Below are positions 25,648 to 32,540 of a stretch of 64,000 bases of DNA, one piece after another. Below the pieces are notes generated by a model that was not told where the DNA came from, did no database searches, and worked only from the letters and a program-made list of their open reading frames with translations. The stretch is from the NCBI GenBank assembly GCA_944383695.1, contig CALWQP010000002.1, positions 62,001-126,000 of the forward strand, written 5' to 3'. A program made the translations under genes and the position numbers. The stretch's first letter is position 1. Every line of letters starts with the position of its first letter. This stretch comes from an uncultured Mediterraneibacter sp. GTDB lineage: Bacteria; Bacillota; Clostridia; Lachnospirales; Lachnospiraceae.

Positions 25648-25889
25648 CTCTTCATCTCCCTATCGCAAAACCGCCTGACTACCGCCAGTCGTTGAATGCT
25701 CTTTTTTCTTTGGTCTATCCGCTTTTGTCGGTTCTGTCGATATGATTGCTGAAACTTTTTTTCTTCAAATTTTCTTTTCTTCTTTAAGAAAAAATTTTCT
25801 CTGTTTTATCGTCAGTATCGCCAAGTGTGACTTGACGCCTTGATTGCCTTGCGGTTACGGCTGACGATACTGTTGTCGATTTTTCGGTT
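25648..25889. repeat. Element repeat, copy 2 (about 240 bp)
   Basis: Related to 21720-21960 in the same orientation. The most conserved parts are TATCGCAAAACCGCCTGA and ACCGCCAGTCGTTGAAT at the left and TGACTTGACGCC plus TGACGAT-like motifs at the right; the AT-rich centre has diverged. In-frame stops at homologous places indicate it is not protein coding in this copy. Confidence 0.75.
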
Positions 25890-25929
25890 TCTATGTTCCC
25901 TGCCTCTTTCGAACCTCATGGCTACCAAT

Positions 25930-26008
25930 TATTTCAGCTTTGCACTTTCCCGTAGAGATGAGCTGTCAGGCTCATCTCCCTTGTATACGGGAAAGCAAAT
26001 GCTGAAAT
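25930..26008. other. Three-tier long hairpin (candidate origin or structured RNA)
   Basis: Nested perfect stems: ATTTCAGC (25930-25937) with GCTGAAAT (26001-26008); CTTTCCCGTA (25945-25954) with TACGGGAAAG (25986-25995); GAGATGAGC (25955-25963) with GCTCATCTC (25970-25978), closing a 6-base loop. About 27 base pairs in total with small bulges. It has no T-run, so it is not a terminator. Structures of this kind occur as single-strand origins, oriT sites or non-coding RNAs. Confidence 0.7.
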
Positions 26009-26051
26009 CAGTGGTTGACGTGAGTGTGAGAAAGAGTATCTTTTTCCTCAC

Positions 26052-26088
26052 TAAAAAAGAGAACGTCTTTTCTTGTCTAAGCGTTCTC
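26052..26088 (-). terminator. Terminator of the 26077-26742 gene
   Basis: Minus strand: GAGAACG at the very end of the coding region pairs with CGTTCTC and is followed by TTTTTT (about 26053-26058). The stem includes the stop-codon region of the gene. Confidence 0.7.
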
Positions 26089-26742
26089 CTTTAATGAATC
26101 TAATGTACCTTTGCAGGCATCATATTTTAATATTGCTTTCCCCCTGATATCCTTTGAACCTGTCAAAAGCTTTTCATACGGATTCATCAATCGCTTTAAC
26201 GTCATCATGTTCTCAGGCAGGTCTTCGTATGCCAGAGCAAAATCATTATTGCAGACACCGATTATCAGCCCATCCATGCCAAACCGTCTGCAGGTCTGCT
26301 CCAAAACCTTTGTAGAAAATGCTCCTACTGCTGCCCGGATTCCGAGTGTACCTGTGATGCAGAACGGTTGATGTTCTTTATCCAGACTTTCCATTTTATC
26401 TGCCAATGCTCTAATCACCCTGTATCGGTCGGCGTTGATCGGGTCATGTTCCATCTCTTTGAAGTATTCTGCAAGAGGCTTTCCCCTTATCTCAAAAATG
26501 TTGACTGTATTATCAAGTGTCTTTTCAAATAGCTCTTCTCTGCTCCATCTACTTAAGTACGAATCAAAATCATCATTGTGGAAATGCAGGGGTTCTACTA
26601 TCCCCTGTTCTATCAGCATGAGGTCAAGCATATAGTAAACTATGTTGACGCCCCACTTCGTTTCCTGTCTGTATACATCAGCGTCCAGATTGGCGGTTTC
26701 CAATTCGATTGTAACCAAATCCAGTTCTTTCTCTGTCAGCAT
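26077..26742 (-). CDS. Hypothetical protein of the element (221 aa)
   Basis: ATG at 26742 with GGAGGACAGAAGA in front; a longer frame to 26784 lacks one. Mixed alpha/beta soluble protein with no signal peptide. The middle contains CITGTLGIRAAVGAFSTKVLEQ and the C-terminal half GLIIGVCNNDFALAYEDLPE, with a LMNPYEKLLTGSKD stretch. I do not recognise the family with confidence; it has the look of the DUF-type proteins found in Clostridia islands. It is followed by its own terminator and precedes the structured intergenic region. Confidence 0.6.
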   Translation of the reverse strand: MLTEKELDLVTIELETANLDADVYRQETKWGVNIVYYMLDLMLIEQGIVEPLHFHNDDFDSYLSRWSREELFEKTLDNTVNIFEIRGKPLAEYFKEMEHDPINADRYRVIRALADKMESLDKEHQPFCITGTLGIRAAVGAFSTKVLEQTCRRFGMDGLIIGVCNNDFALAYEDLPENMMTLKRLMNPYEKLLTGSKDIRGKAILKYDACKGTLDSLKENA

Positions 26743-26831
26743 TCTTCTGTCCTCCAATTTTTGAAAATTAAAAAGCCAACGCAATTTTACTGATGTAAGA
26801 TGCGTTGACTTTCTTTTTCTCTATTATTCCT

Positions 26832-27257
26832 TTATGGTTCTAAAATTGTATCATATTTTAAATCTATCGCAGGTTCTGGTTCATCTCCTCCTGAAACTCT
26901 AAGTAATTCTATCCGTTCTTTAGCTTTATTATCTTTTATCTTATAATACTTAAAATTTTTCCCAGCTCCAGCTTTTCCCACTAAGTAATAAATAGCGCCC
27001 ACTACTATTACCGGAATACCAGCGAGTCCTGCTCCAGCCGCTCCCACTGCCAGCACACCAAACCCGCCAAGCCCCATCATTGCTTTTCCTGCTACTCGTC
27101 CAAACCTACCTTTATTCTTGTCTCTTTTTATTTCTTCCTTTGTTTCTTTATATGCATCTTTAACTATATATATTGCTAATTCTTTCCTATTGATAGCCCG
27201 AGCTGCATCATTATATGACGTAGCTACATATGGTTTTATATTTCTACGTTCTCTCAT
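26832..27257 (-). CDS. Hypothetical membrane protein of the element (141 aa)
   Basis: Basic N-terminal 60 residues, then a glycine-rich double hydrophobic segment (about 62-95, GKAMMGLGGFGVLAVGAAGAG and IPVIVVGAIYYLVGKAGAG), then a soluble basic tail ending in acidic residues. The ribosome binding site is TTAGGAGGATACT. A Gly-rich hydrophobic hairpin flanked by basic sequence can indicate a membrane-inserting effector, but no family is recognised. It is divergent from the XRE regulator at 27415, and the shared intergenic region has operator-like dyads. Confidence 0.55.
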   Translation of the reverse strand: MRERRNIKPYVATSYNDAARAINRKELAIYIVKDAYKETKEEIKRDKNKGRFGRVAGKAMMGLGGFGVLAVGAAGAGLAGIPVIVVGAIYYLVGKAGAGKNFKYYKIKDNKAKERIELLRVSGGDEPEPAIDLKYDTILEP

Positions 27258-27326
27258 AGTATCCTCCTAAATGAAATTAATCCTTTGAGTATTATTTTCT
27301 CGTAATTATACCAATATTTTATTCAA

Positions 27327-27387
27327 ATTGCAATCTATGACTTTGCAATAGCAATATTATAGATAGTTTATGCAGTCAATAATATTA
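27327..27387. promoter_or_regulatory. Divergent operator region with dyads
   Basis: ATTGCAA (27327-27333) and TTGCAAT (27343-27349) form one inverted repeat; AATATTAT and ATAATATT at about 27353-27387 form a second. They lie between the membrane-protein gene and the XRE regulator, a likely place for repressor binding. Assignment is inference. Confidence 0.45.
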
Positions 27388-27414
27388 CTTATCATTTTTA
27401 TATGGAGGTAGTTT

Positions 27415-27654
27415 ATGGCTGAGAAATACAAACATCAAGAAAAATATACTCGTCTGGGATTAAATATAGCGTATCGTCGAAAATTAAAGGGAATGACTCA
27501 ACTGGATCTTGCTGAAGCTGTGAACATCAGTCGGACGCATATAAGTAATATTGAAGCTCCCAATGTTCCCACTTCTGTTTCTCTTGAGACTCTCTTTGAT
27601 ATTGCTGATGCTTTAGACGTTTCGGTTGACGTGCTTTTTCGATTCAATGACTAA
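27415..27654 (+). CDS. XRE-family transcriptional regulator
   Basis: 79 residues, ATG after TATGGAGGTAGTTT. A single Cro/C1-type helix-turn-helix: LGLNIAYRRKLKGMTQLDLAEA, then INISRTHISNIE and FDIADALDVSVDVLFRF. It is almost the whole HTH_3 domain with no effector part. As the only plus-strand gene of the element and divergent from its other genes, it is probably the lysogeny-type repressor that keeps the element silent. Confidence 0.88.
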   Translation: MAEKYKHQEKYTRLGLNIAYRRKLKGMTQLDLAEAVNISRTHISNIEAPNVPTSVSLETLFDIADALDVSVDVLFRFND

Positions 27655-27659
27655 TGAAT

Positions 27660-27836
27660 GGCTGATTTACCCGTCGCCCCACCCTTTTGTCGCCGTGGAG
27701 ACGCCACTTATACGGCGACGGTCGCCATTGGATTTATTCATATGTACTTACTTGTATTAAGGGTTCTTTTTCAGAAACCCTTGCTAGTAAAGTTAAAGGG
27801 CTAGACTTCCTTGTGTTGAAGTCTAGCCCTATTATA
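27660..27836. other. Right end of the element with GTCGCC motifs
   Basis: GTCGCC or its inverse GGCGAC occurs four times between about 27677 and 27735, plus related ACGCC. The same motif occurs twice near the left end (about 19545-19560). They are candidate arm-type sites for integrase or excisionase. No gene. Confidence 0.45.
27797..27830 (-). terminator. Terminator behind tRNA-Pro
   Basis: A 13-bp perfect stem AGGGCTAGACTTC (27797-27809) / GAAGTCTAGCCCT (27818-27830), loop 8 bases, followed on the minus strand by TTTAACTTT. It lies inside the element, so after integration the element supplies the tRNA with a terminator. Confidence 0.75.
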
Positions 27837-27859
27837 TCGGGGTGACAGGATTCGAACCT
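27836..27859. repeat. attR, 24-bp att core within tRNA-Pro
   Basis: Identical to 19418-19441. It covers the 3' part of the intact tRNA-Pro gene, so integration keeps the tRNA functional. Confidence 0.9.
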
Positions 27860-27911
27860 GCGACCTCACGGCCCCCAGCCGTGCGCTCTAACCAAACTGA
27901 GCCACACCCCG
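27837..27911 (-). tRNA. tRNA-Pro (anticodon GGG)
   Basis: 75 nt on the minus strand. A seven-pair acceptor stem CGGGGTG/CACCCCG with discriminator A, a D-arm GCTC...GAGC, an anticodon stem CACGG/CCGTG around loop CTGGGGG giving anticodon GGG, and a T-arm with GGTTCGAATCC. CCA is not encoded. It decodes CCC and CCU. It is the integration site of the adjacent element. Confidence 0.95.
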
Positions 27912-27968
27912 CTGACTCATACATTATATATAATTTGCAGACAAATGTAAAGGAGTTTTTTTGCCCTG

Positions 27969-27996
27969 CACATCTGCGGGCAGACACCATAATATA
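27969..27996 (+). promoter_or_regulatory. Sporulation-type (sigma-K/E-like) promoter candidate for cotJABC
   Basis: CATAATATA (27988-27996) matches the sigma-K -10 pattern CATAnnnTA; CACA at 27969-27972 lies 15 bases upstream in the -35 position. It is about 40 bp before cotJA. Sigma-E and sigma-K -10 boxes are alike, so the factor is undecided. Confidence 0.35.
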
Positions 27997-28033
27997 ATAT
28001 TGAGTTACCATCTTATGAAAGGAGCTGCCTCCA

Positions 28034-28291
28034 ATGGCAAATTGTCAGAATAATATGCGCTATATGCGCCGCCCCATGACTTCCTCTCCGTCGTCTTCAT
28101 CCGGCATGCAGCGGATGGACGGATGCCCGGATACACGAGACTTCTTCTCGTCTGACATTCCCCTTGCAATGGCCTATGTCAAACGGCAGGAATGGCAGGA
28201 TATCTACGAACCGTGCAAAGCTCTGGAAAGGGGAACACTGTACAGGGAACTGGATAAACCGTTCACAGGGAAAGGAGGACGGAAAAAGTGA
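28034..28291 (+). CDS. cotJA: Spore coat protein CotJA
   Basis: 85 residues, ATG after ATGAAAGGAGCTGCCTCCA. N-terminus Ser/Met-rich; the core IPLAMAYVKRQEWQDIYEPCKALERGTLYRELDKPF (landmarks AMAYVKRQ and GTLYREL) is the CotJA signature. CotJA associates with CotJC in the spore coat. First gene of cotJABC; cotJB starts at the overlapping GTGA. Confidence 0.92.
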   Translation: MANCQNNMRYMRRPMTSSPSSSSGMQRMDGCPDTRDFFSSDIPLAMAYVKRQEWQDIYEPCKALERGTLYRELDKPFTGKGGRKK

Positions 28292-28650
28292 ATAATATGT
28301 CAAATAATAATATGATGAATAACAATATGATGAACAATAACATGATGAACCGGCGGATGAACAATGTGCCGTCCCGCACAACGGAGCGCACCATGAACCG
28401 TCAGCAGCTTATGGATCATATCAATGAAGTAAGCTTCGCGGTCGATGAAGTCAAACTTTACCTGGACACCCACCCATGCGACCAGGAAGCACTCGCCTAT
28501 TTCCGTGAGATGAGCCATAAGCGGAACCATGCGCTGAAAGAATACGCATCGGCATACGGTCCTCTGACCATTGACACCGCTGACGAATCCTGCACCGAAC
28601 GCTGGAACTGGATCAATGAGCCATGGCCATGGCAGGAAGGAGGATGCTGA
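28288..28650 (+). CDS. cotJB: Spore coat protein CotJB
   Basis: 120 residues, GTG start overlapping the cotJA stop, with AAAGGAGGA in front. The N-terminus is a low-complexity NNNMM repeat (about residues 6-22). The conserved core begins NRQQLMDHINEVSFAVDEVKLYLDTHP and ends with a Trp-rich WNWINEPWPW. CotJB is a small structural component of the spore coat, needed with CotJA and CotJC. Followed by cotJC after 3 bp. Confidence 0.93.
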   Translation: MNNMSNNNMMNNNMMNNNMMNRRMNNVPSRTTERTMNRQQLMDHINEVSFAVDEVKLYLDTHPCDQEALAYFREMSHKRNHALKEYASAYGPLTIDTADESCTERWNWINEPWPWQEGGC

Positions 28651-28653
28651 TTT

Positions 28654-29250
28654 ATGTGGAATTATGAAAAGAGACTGCAGTATCCGGTAAAGATCACACA
28701 GACAAACCCGAAGATTGCCCAGGTCATCATCTCCCAGTTCGGAGGGCCCGACGGCGAGCTCGGCGCCTCCATGCGCTATCTTGCCCAGAGATACACCATG
28801 CCTTATAAGGAAGTAACAGGCATACTGACAGACATAGGCACCGAAGAGCTTGCCCATCTGGAGATGGTCTGCGCCATTGTCTATCAGCTCACAAAAGACC
28901 TCTCTCCCGAGGAGATCGAGCGCTCCGGATTCGCCCCATATTATGTAGACCATACTCTTGCACTCTGGCCGCAGGCTGCCAGCGGGACGCCGTGGAGCGC
29001 CACCACATTCCAGTCCAAGGGAGACCCCATCACAGATCTCCATGAAGACCTGGCCGCAGAACAGAAGGCGCGCACCACATACGACAATATCCTGCGCCTC
29101 GTCAAAGACCCGGAAGTAGCTGATCCGATCCGCTTCCTGAGACAGCGTGAGATCGTGCACTACCAGCGCTTTGGCGAGAGCCTGCGCATCGTCCAGGATA
29201 AGCTGGACAGCAGGAACTTCTATGCATTTAACCCGGAGTTTGACAAATGA
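28654..29250 (+). CDS. cotJC: Spore coat manganese-catalase-like protein CotJC
   Basis: 198 residues. Ferritin-like four-helix fold of the manganese catalase family with metal-ligand positions visible in GELGASMRYLAQRY, GTEELAHLEMVCAI (E-x2-H) and the C-terminal REIVHYQRFGES (E-x2-H). It is a spore coat protein thought to be a dimanganese catalase, perhaps protecting spores from peroxide. Third gene of the operon, ended by the terminator at 29279. Confidence 0.94.
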   Translation: MWNYEKRLQYPVKITQTNPKIAQVIISQFGGPDGELGASMRYLAQRYTMPYKEVTGILTDIGTEELAHLEMVCAIVYQLTKDLSPEEIERSGFAPYYVDHTLALWPQAASGTPWSATTFQSKGDPITDLHEDLAAEQKARTTYDNILRLVKDPEVADPIRFLRQREIVHYQRFGESLRIVQDKLDSRNFYAFNPEFDK

Positions 29251-29278
29251 TCCCTGCGGATCATCACCCTTATCATAA

Positions 29279-29320
29279 CAAATCCGTACCGGCTGTCGGC
29301 CAGTACGGATTTGTTTCTTT
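29279..29320 (+). terminator. Terminator of cotJABC
   Basis: AAATCCGTAC (29280-29289) pairs with GTACGGATTT (29303-29312), followed by GTTTCTTTTT. Confidence 0.8.
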
Positions 29321-29365
29321 TTAAAGTTTTCTTTTCAGTTTCTTTTTTAAAAATATCCTGTCTTT

Positions 29366-30682
29366 TTATCCTAATGTCACATCCAGCGTCTGCTCCTGAT
29401 ATTCTCCATTCGTCTGCGGCACCAGGATGGTAAGGGTCACGTTCTCTCCTTTTGCATAGTATGCGAGCTGTTCCTGAAGCGCTTCCATACTGTCAACGGA
29501 ACTTCCGTTAATGGCTGTAATGATGCTTCCCTTTGTCATGCCCGCGTTTTCAGCTCCGCCGCCGGAAACAACCTCCATCACGTAGACGCCTGCCGGCATA
29601 TCGATCTGCCGTGAGAACGCATCTGACACACTCATTCCTGTGATGCCGAGCATGCCCCGCTCATTTTCAGCTACTTTCGTCTTTGTCTCCTGGTTCATCA
29701 ACGTCTGGATCAGCTCAGATACATCACTGATCGGGATCGCATATCCAATTCCTTCCACGCTTTCTCCTGTCAATTTTGCAGAATTGATACCGATCACTTC
29801 ACCATTCACATTTACAAGAGCTCCGCCGCTGTTGCCCGGGTTGATCGCCGCATCTGTCTGGATCAGCTTTGCGCCGCTCTCCTGCGTTTGTCCTGTCTGT
29901 GCATCTGTTGTGGAAACAGTACGGCCGACAGCGCTGATCACTCCTGTTGTAACGGACTGTCCGTAACCGAGCGCATTGCCGATAGCGATCGCAGGTTCTC
30001 CGATCTTCAGGGTCGTAGAATCGCCAAGTGTTGCAGCTGAAATCTTTTCCATTGTATCTGCGGAGATCGAATCCAGAGGAATCGCGATCACTGCCACATC
30101 ATAGCTGGAATCCATTCCTTTGATATTGGCTTCCACACTGGATTCATCATTAAATGTAACAGTAAGAGTATCGCTGCCTTCCACCACATGATTATTGGTC
30201 ACGATCAGAAGCTCGCTCTCATTCTCTCCGATGATGATTCCTGTTCCCGCGCCCTCGCTCTGCTCCTCATATGTGCCGCCAAAGAAACTCTGCACTTCTT
30301 CTACTGACATGCTGGTGATCGATACGATAGACGGCATTACCTTTTCTACCACATCTGACACATCTGATGTAACGACACTCGAGGACGTTGACAAAGCAGT
30401 TCCGTTACTGATCTGGCTGGAAGATGATGCTGTACTGCTTTCGGAATCGCGAAGTCCTAAGATACGGCTCCCCACAATATTTGTTGTAAGGAAAACAGCA
30501 CTCGAAACAACGCCAAACAGGATCGCAAATCCTGTGATCGCAACCGCTTTTGGCACACCCTTGTGAGGCTTTTTCTCCTTATGCGGCTTTTGCCCCGGCT
30601 GTTCACCGCCAAATCCCTGAGGCTGTCCGCCTCCATACTGATAATTCCCATTCTGATTATAATAATTGTACTGATTATCCAT
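29366..30682 (-). CDS. HtrA/DegP-like membrane serine protease
   Basis: 438 residues. A Gln/Asn/Tyr/Gly-rich cytoplasmic N-terminus, a single membrane helix (about 46-72), a Ser/Thr linker, then the trypsin-like domain with His165 (VTNNHVVEG), Asp195 (SSYDVAVIA) and Ser285 (NPGNSGGALV). A single PDZ domain follows (about 340-430, with LGITGMSVS and GSIITAINGSS). HtrA proteases degrade misfolded secreted proteins at the cell surface. The ribosome binding site is weak (AAGCGGGTAATTTT). Transcribed toward, and convergent with, the cotJ operon. Confidence 0.93.
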   Translation of the reverse strand: MDNQYNYYNQNGNYQYGGGQPQGFGGEQPGQKPHKEKKPHKGVPKAVAITGFAILFGVVSSAVFLTTNIVGSRILGLRDSESSTASSSSQISNGTALSTSSSVVTSDVSDVVEKVMPSIVSITSMSVEEVQSFFGGTYEEQSEGAGTGIIIGENESELLIVTNNHVVEGSDTLTVTFNDESSVEANIKGMDSSYDVAVIAIPLDSISADTMEKISAATLGDSTTLKIGEPAIAIGNALGYGQSVTTGVISAVGRTVSTTDAQTGQTQESGAKLIQTDAAINPGNSGGALVNVNGEVIGINSAKLTGESVEGIGYAIPISDVSELIQTLMNQETKTKVAENERGMLGITGMSVSDAFSRQIDMPAGVYVMEVVSGGGAENAGMTKGSIITAINGSSVDSMEALQEQLAYYAKGENVTLTILVPQTNGEYQEQTLDVTLG

Positions 30683-30773
30683 AAAATTACCCGCTTTCTA
30701 TTATGTTTTCTTTTTATGGTTTTATCATAGCTTTGGATTGTGATAAAAATGTGTTTAATCCATTAACAAATAT

Positions 30774-30841
30774 TGAAAAAAGAGACCTTGGACACCCATG
30801 TCAGTCATATCTCAGTCATGGGAAGCATCCTGGTCTCTCTT
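30774..30841 (-). terminator. Terminator of the cohesin-like gene
   Basis: AGAGACC (30781-30787) / GGTCTCT (30832-30838) and an inner CCCATG/CATGGG stem, followed on the minus strand by TTTTTT. Confidence 0.75.
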
Positions 30842-30859
30842 GATCTGCATCACTGCTTC

Positions 30860-32332
30860 TTACAAATCTATGAAGTTAATATCATAATCATCATCGGAAG
30901 CATCATCTTTCTTTCTGCCCTTTCCTCCGCGGCTCTTTCCTGATGCCCCATGACCGATGTCAAAATCATCTTCTTCATCGTCATACTCAATGTCAAGATC
31001 GTCATCATCGTCGTACTCGTCATCATATTCATCGTCATCATACTCATCGTCGTCAGATTCATCGTATCCGTCTTCAAAGTCATCGTCGCCGTATGCATCG
31101 TCTGGTTCTTCTGTCTTAGCGAGAGCTTTTTTGCCTGTTTTTGTGTTCGCATCCTCTTCCTCATCGTCAAACGGAATATCATATTCGTCATACAGATCAT
31201 CCAGTTCCTGATTACGGTGTACCAGCTTGACCGCAAATATGATCATCAGGATGAGGAGCAGAAGGCAGACTGCCACTGCCGCCACAAGGATCGGCAGAAT
31301 GTGTTCACTGATAAATGCGCCCACCGAGCCCTGAAGAGCGGATGTCGTCTCCTCTTCTTCTGCCGGTTCAGGGGCTTCAAAATACTGGTATGTTCCATCC
31401 TCTGAATCGTACTGATACAGGCTCTCCTGACCGGTCCGTGTATTCAGCGCATAAATAAGATAGTACCTGTCAGTCACAGACGGATCTGACCATATCGGAA
31501 ATACCTGATCCTGAACCGTCAGCTCAGACTCCTGGTAATTGTCCGGCAGATTCACTTCTTCCGGCCTGTCAAGCGGAATGATGGAAGTGGAATCCGAGAT
31601 CACAAGCTGAGCAAAAGGCACAAACGTCGCATTTTCCGTATCAAAAAGGAAGAAACTTCCGCTTCCAGAACCATCTGTCAGGTAACCAAGATAAATCCCC
31701 GCATCATTTACAACGAATTTTCTTTCCCCGCCGTTAAACGTCATCGTCGTCTCAGAATATCCTTCCGGAATGTCAGTCGTTGTAAATGCCTCGGAAAACC
31801 TGTATTCCCTCCCATTTACAGTGACAGTGATTCCCGTATCAGATCCTGTATCCATCGTCTGTGCTGTTGTTGTCGGCTCAACGCTCGTTGTCCCATCATC
31901 CCCAGCCGCAATGGAAACAGCCGAGGAACCCAGTTCCAGATTCAGGGTTTCACCGGAAGCCAGGGATGCAGAACTGCTGCTGACAGTGATCGTTGTATTC
32001 GTTGCCTGGAGCGCCCGGAACGTCACCATTGTCCGCAGCTCACTGCCGCTTCCTGTGCCTGTATAAGTCAGCGTACCCGAACCATCTGCACTGAATCCGT
32101 CGCCGCTGACAAACTCAAGTACAGATGCATCATAACTCATCGTTACATTCACACTGCCAACAGTGCCGCTGCTGCTCTGGACCACAAAATCCACGCTCAC
32201 ATTTTCCCCGACCTTTGTAGACGGATCGGAAAACATCAGCACACCGTCCGCTGCAAACACGACTGTCCCCAGTATCGGAATCATAAGGCATACTGCAAGG
32301 ACCAGTCCAGCTAATTTCTTTAATGTTTTCAT
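30860..32332 (-). CDS. Cohesin-like membrane-anchored surface protein with acidic tail
   Basis: 490 residues. A signal peptide (1-28, LVLAVCLMIPILGTVVFA), then a cohesin/dockerin-type beta domain (about 30-145) with VGENVSVDFVVQSSSGTVGS and DASVLEFVSGDGFSA. A beta-rich central region follows, then a transmembrane segment (about 345-372, HILPILVAAVAVCLLLLILMI) and a cytoplasmic tail. The tail is extraordinarily acidic (about 410-470, mostly Asp, Glu and Tyr) and ends in a short basic-to-acidic segment. The cohesin fold suggests binding of a partner at the cell surface. It sits downstream of the LCP protein gene, behind a terminator at 32456. Function unknown. Confidence 0.75.
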   Translation of the reverse strand: MKTLKKLAGLVLAVCLMIPILGTVVFAADGVLMFSDPSTKVGENVSVDFVVQSSSGTVGSVNVTMSYDASVLEFVSGDGFSADGSGTLTYTGTGSGSELRTMVTFRALQATNTTITVSSSSASLASGETLNLELGSSAVSIAAGDDGTTSVEPTTTAQTMDTGSDTGITVTVNGREYRFSEAFTTTDIPEGYSETTMTFNGGERKFVVNDAGIYLGYLTDGSGSGSFFLFDTENATFVPFAQLVISDSTSIIPLDRPEEVNLPDNYQESELTVQDQVFPIWSDPSVTDRYYLIYALNTRTGQESLYQYDSEDGTYQYFEAPEPAEEEETTSALQGSVGAFISEHILPILVAAVAVCLLLLILMIIFAVKLVHRNQELDDLYDEYDIPFDDEEEDANTKTGKKALAKTEEPDDAYGDDDFEDGYDESDDDEYDDDEYDDEYDDDDDLDIEYDDEEDDFDIGHGASGKSRGGKGRKKDDASDDDYDINFIDL

Positions 32333-32455
32333 AGAATTACCCCTTTTATAATTTATTCGATTTCTTCAGCCGCTTATATTCTTTAAAATGCATCCAGCTG
32401 ACCATTCGTTTATTATCATACACGTTCTTTGTCAAAAAGTCCAGAATATTGTAGA

Positions 32456-32480
32456 AAAAGAGGGCACATCGCCCTCTTTT
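32456..32480 (-). terminator. Terminator of the LCP/glycosyltransferase operon
   Basis: AAAAGAGGGC/GCCCTCTTTT stem (32456-32480) with T-rich flank, about 60 bases behind the stop of the 32541 gene. Confidence 0.8.
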
Positions 32481-32540
32481 TCCAGTCGCTCCCTCAGACA
32501 GCCTCCATCCTGCGAATGGGCTGTCCGCCATTATATACTG

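Larger units (their letters stand above)
25553..26076. other. Gene-free, highly structured intergenic region of the element
   Basis: Over 500 bp without a convincing gene. From left to right it holds the 10-bp dyad at 25582-25610, repeat copy 2 (25648-25889), the ~80-bp three-tier hairpin (25930-26008) and a terminator for the 26077 gene. A minus-strand ATG frame of 35 codons overlaps the repeat but has no ribosome binding site. Confidence 0.7.
19418..27859. mobile_element. 8.4-kb integrative element in tRNA-Pro
   Basis: Bounded by an identical 24-bp direct repeat (19418-19441 and 27836-27859) that is the 3' end of the tRNA-Pro gene. The tyrosine integrase gene is at the left end, next to an excisionase-like gene. 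All genes but one are on the minus strand; the single plus-strand gene is an XRE regulator at the right end. There are no capsid, terminase, relaxase or type IV secretion genes, so it cannot spread alone by a recognisable route. It may be a phage satellite, a cryptic mobilisable island or a replicating plasmid-like island. Base composition is AT-richer than its flanks. Confidence 0.88.

Noticed and set aside
28300-29160. 286-codon minus-strand frame across cotJBC
   Set aside because: It is antisense to cotJB and cotJC, which have clear family signatures and ribosome binding sites.
30957-31211. Serine-rich plus-strand frame
   Set aside because: Antisense of the Asp/Glu-coding tail of the cohesin-like gene.
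32346-32531. 61-codon minus-strand frame between the LCP and cohesin-like genes
   Set aside because: No ribosome binding site, and it contains the terminator hairpin at 32456-32480.
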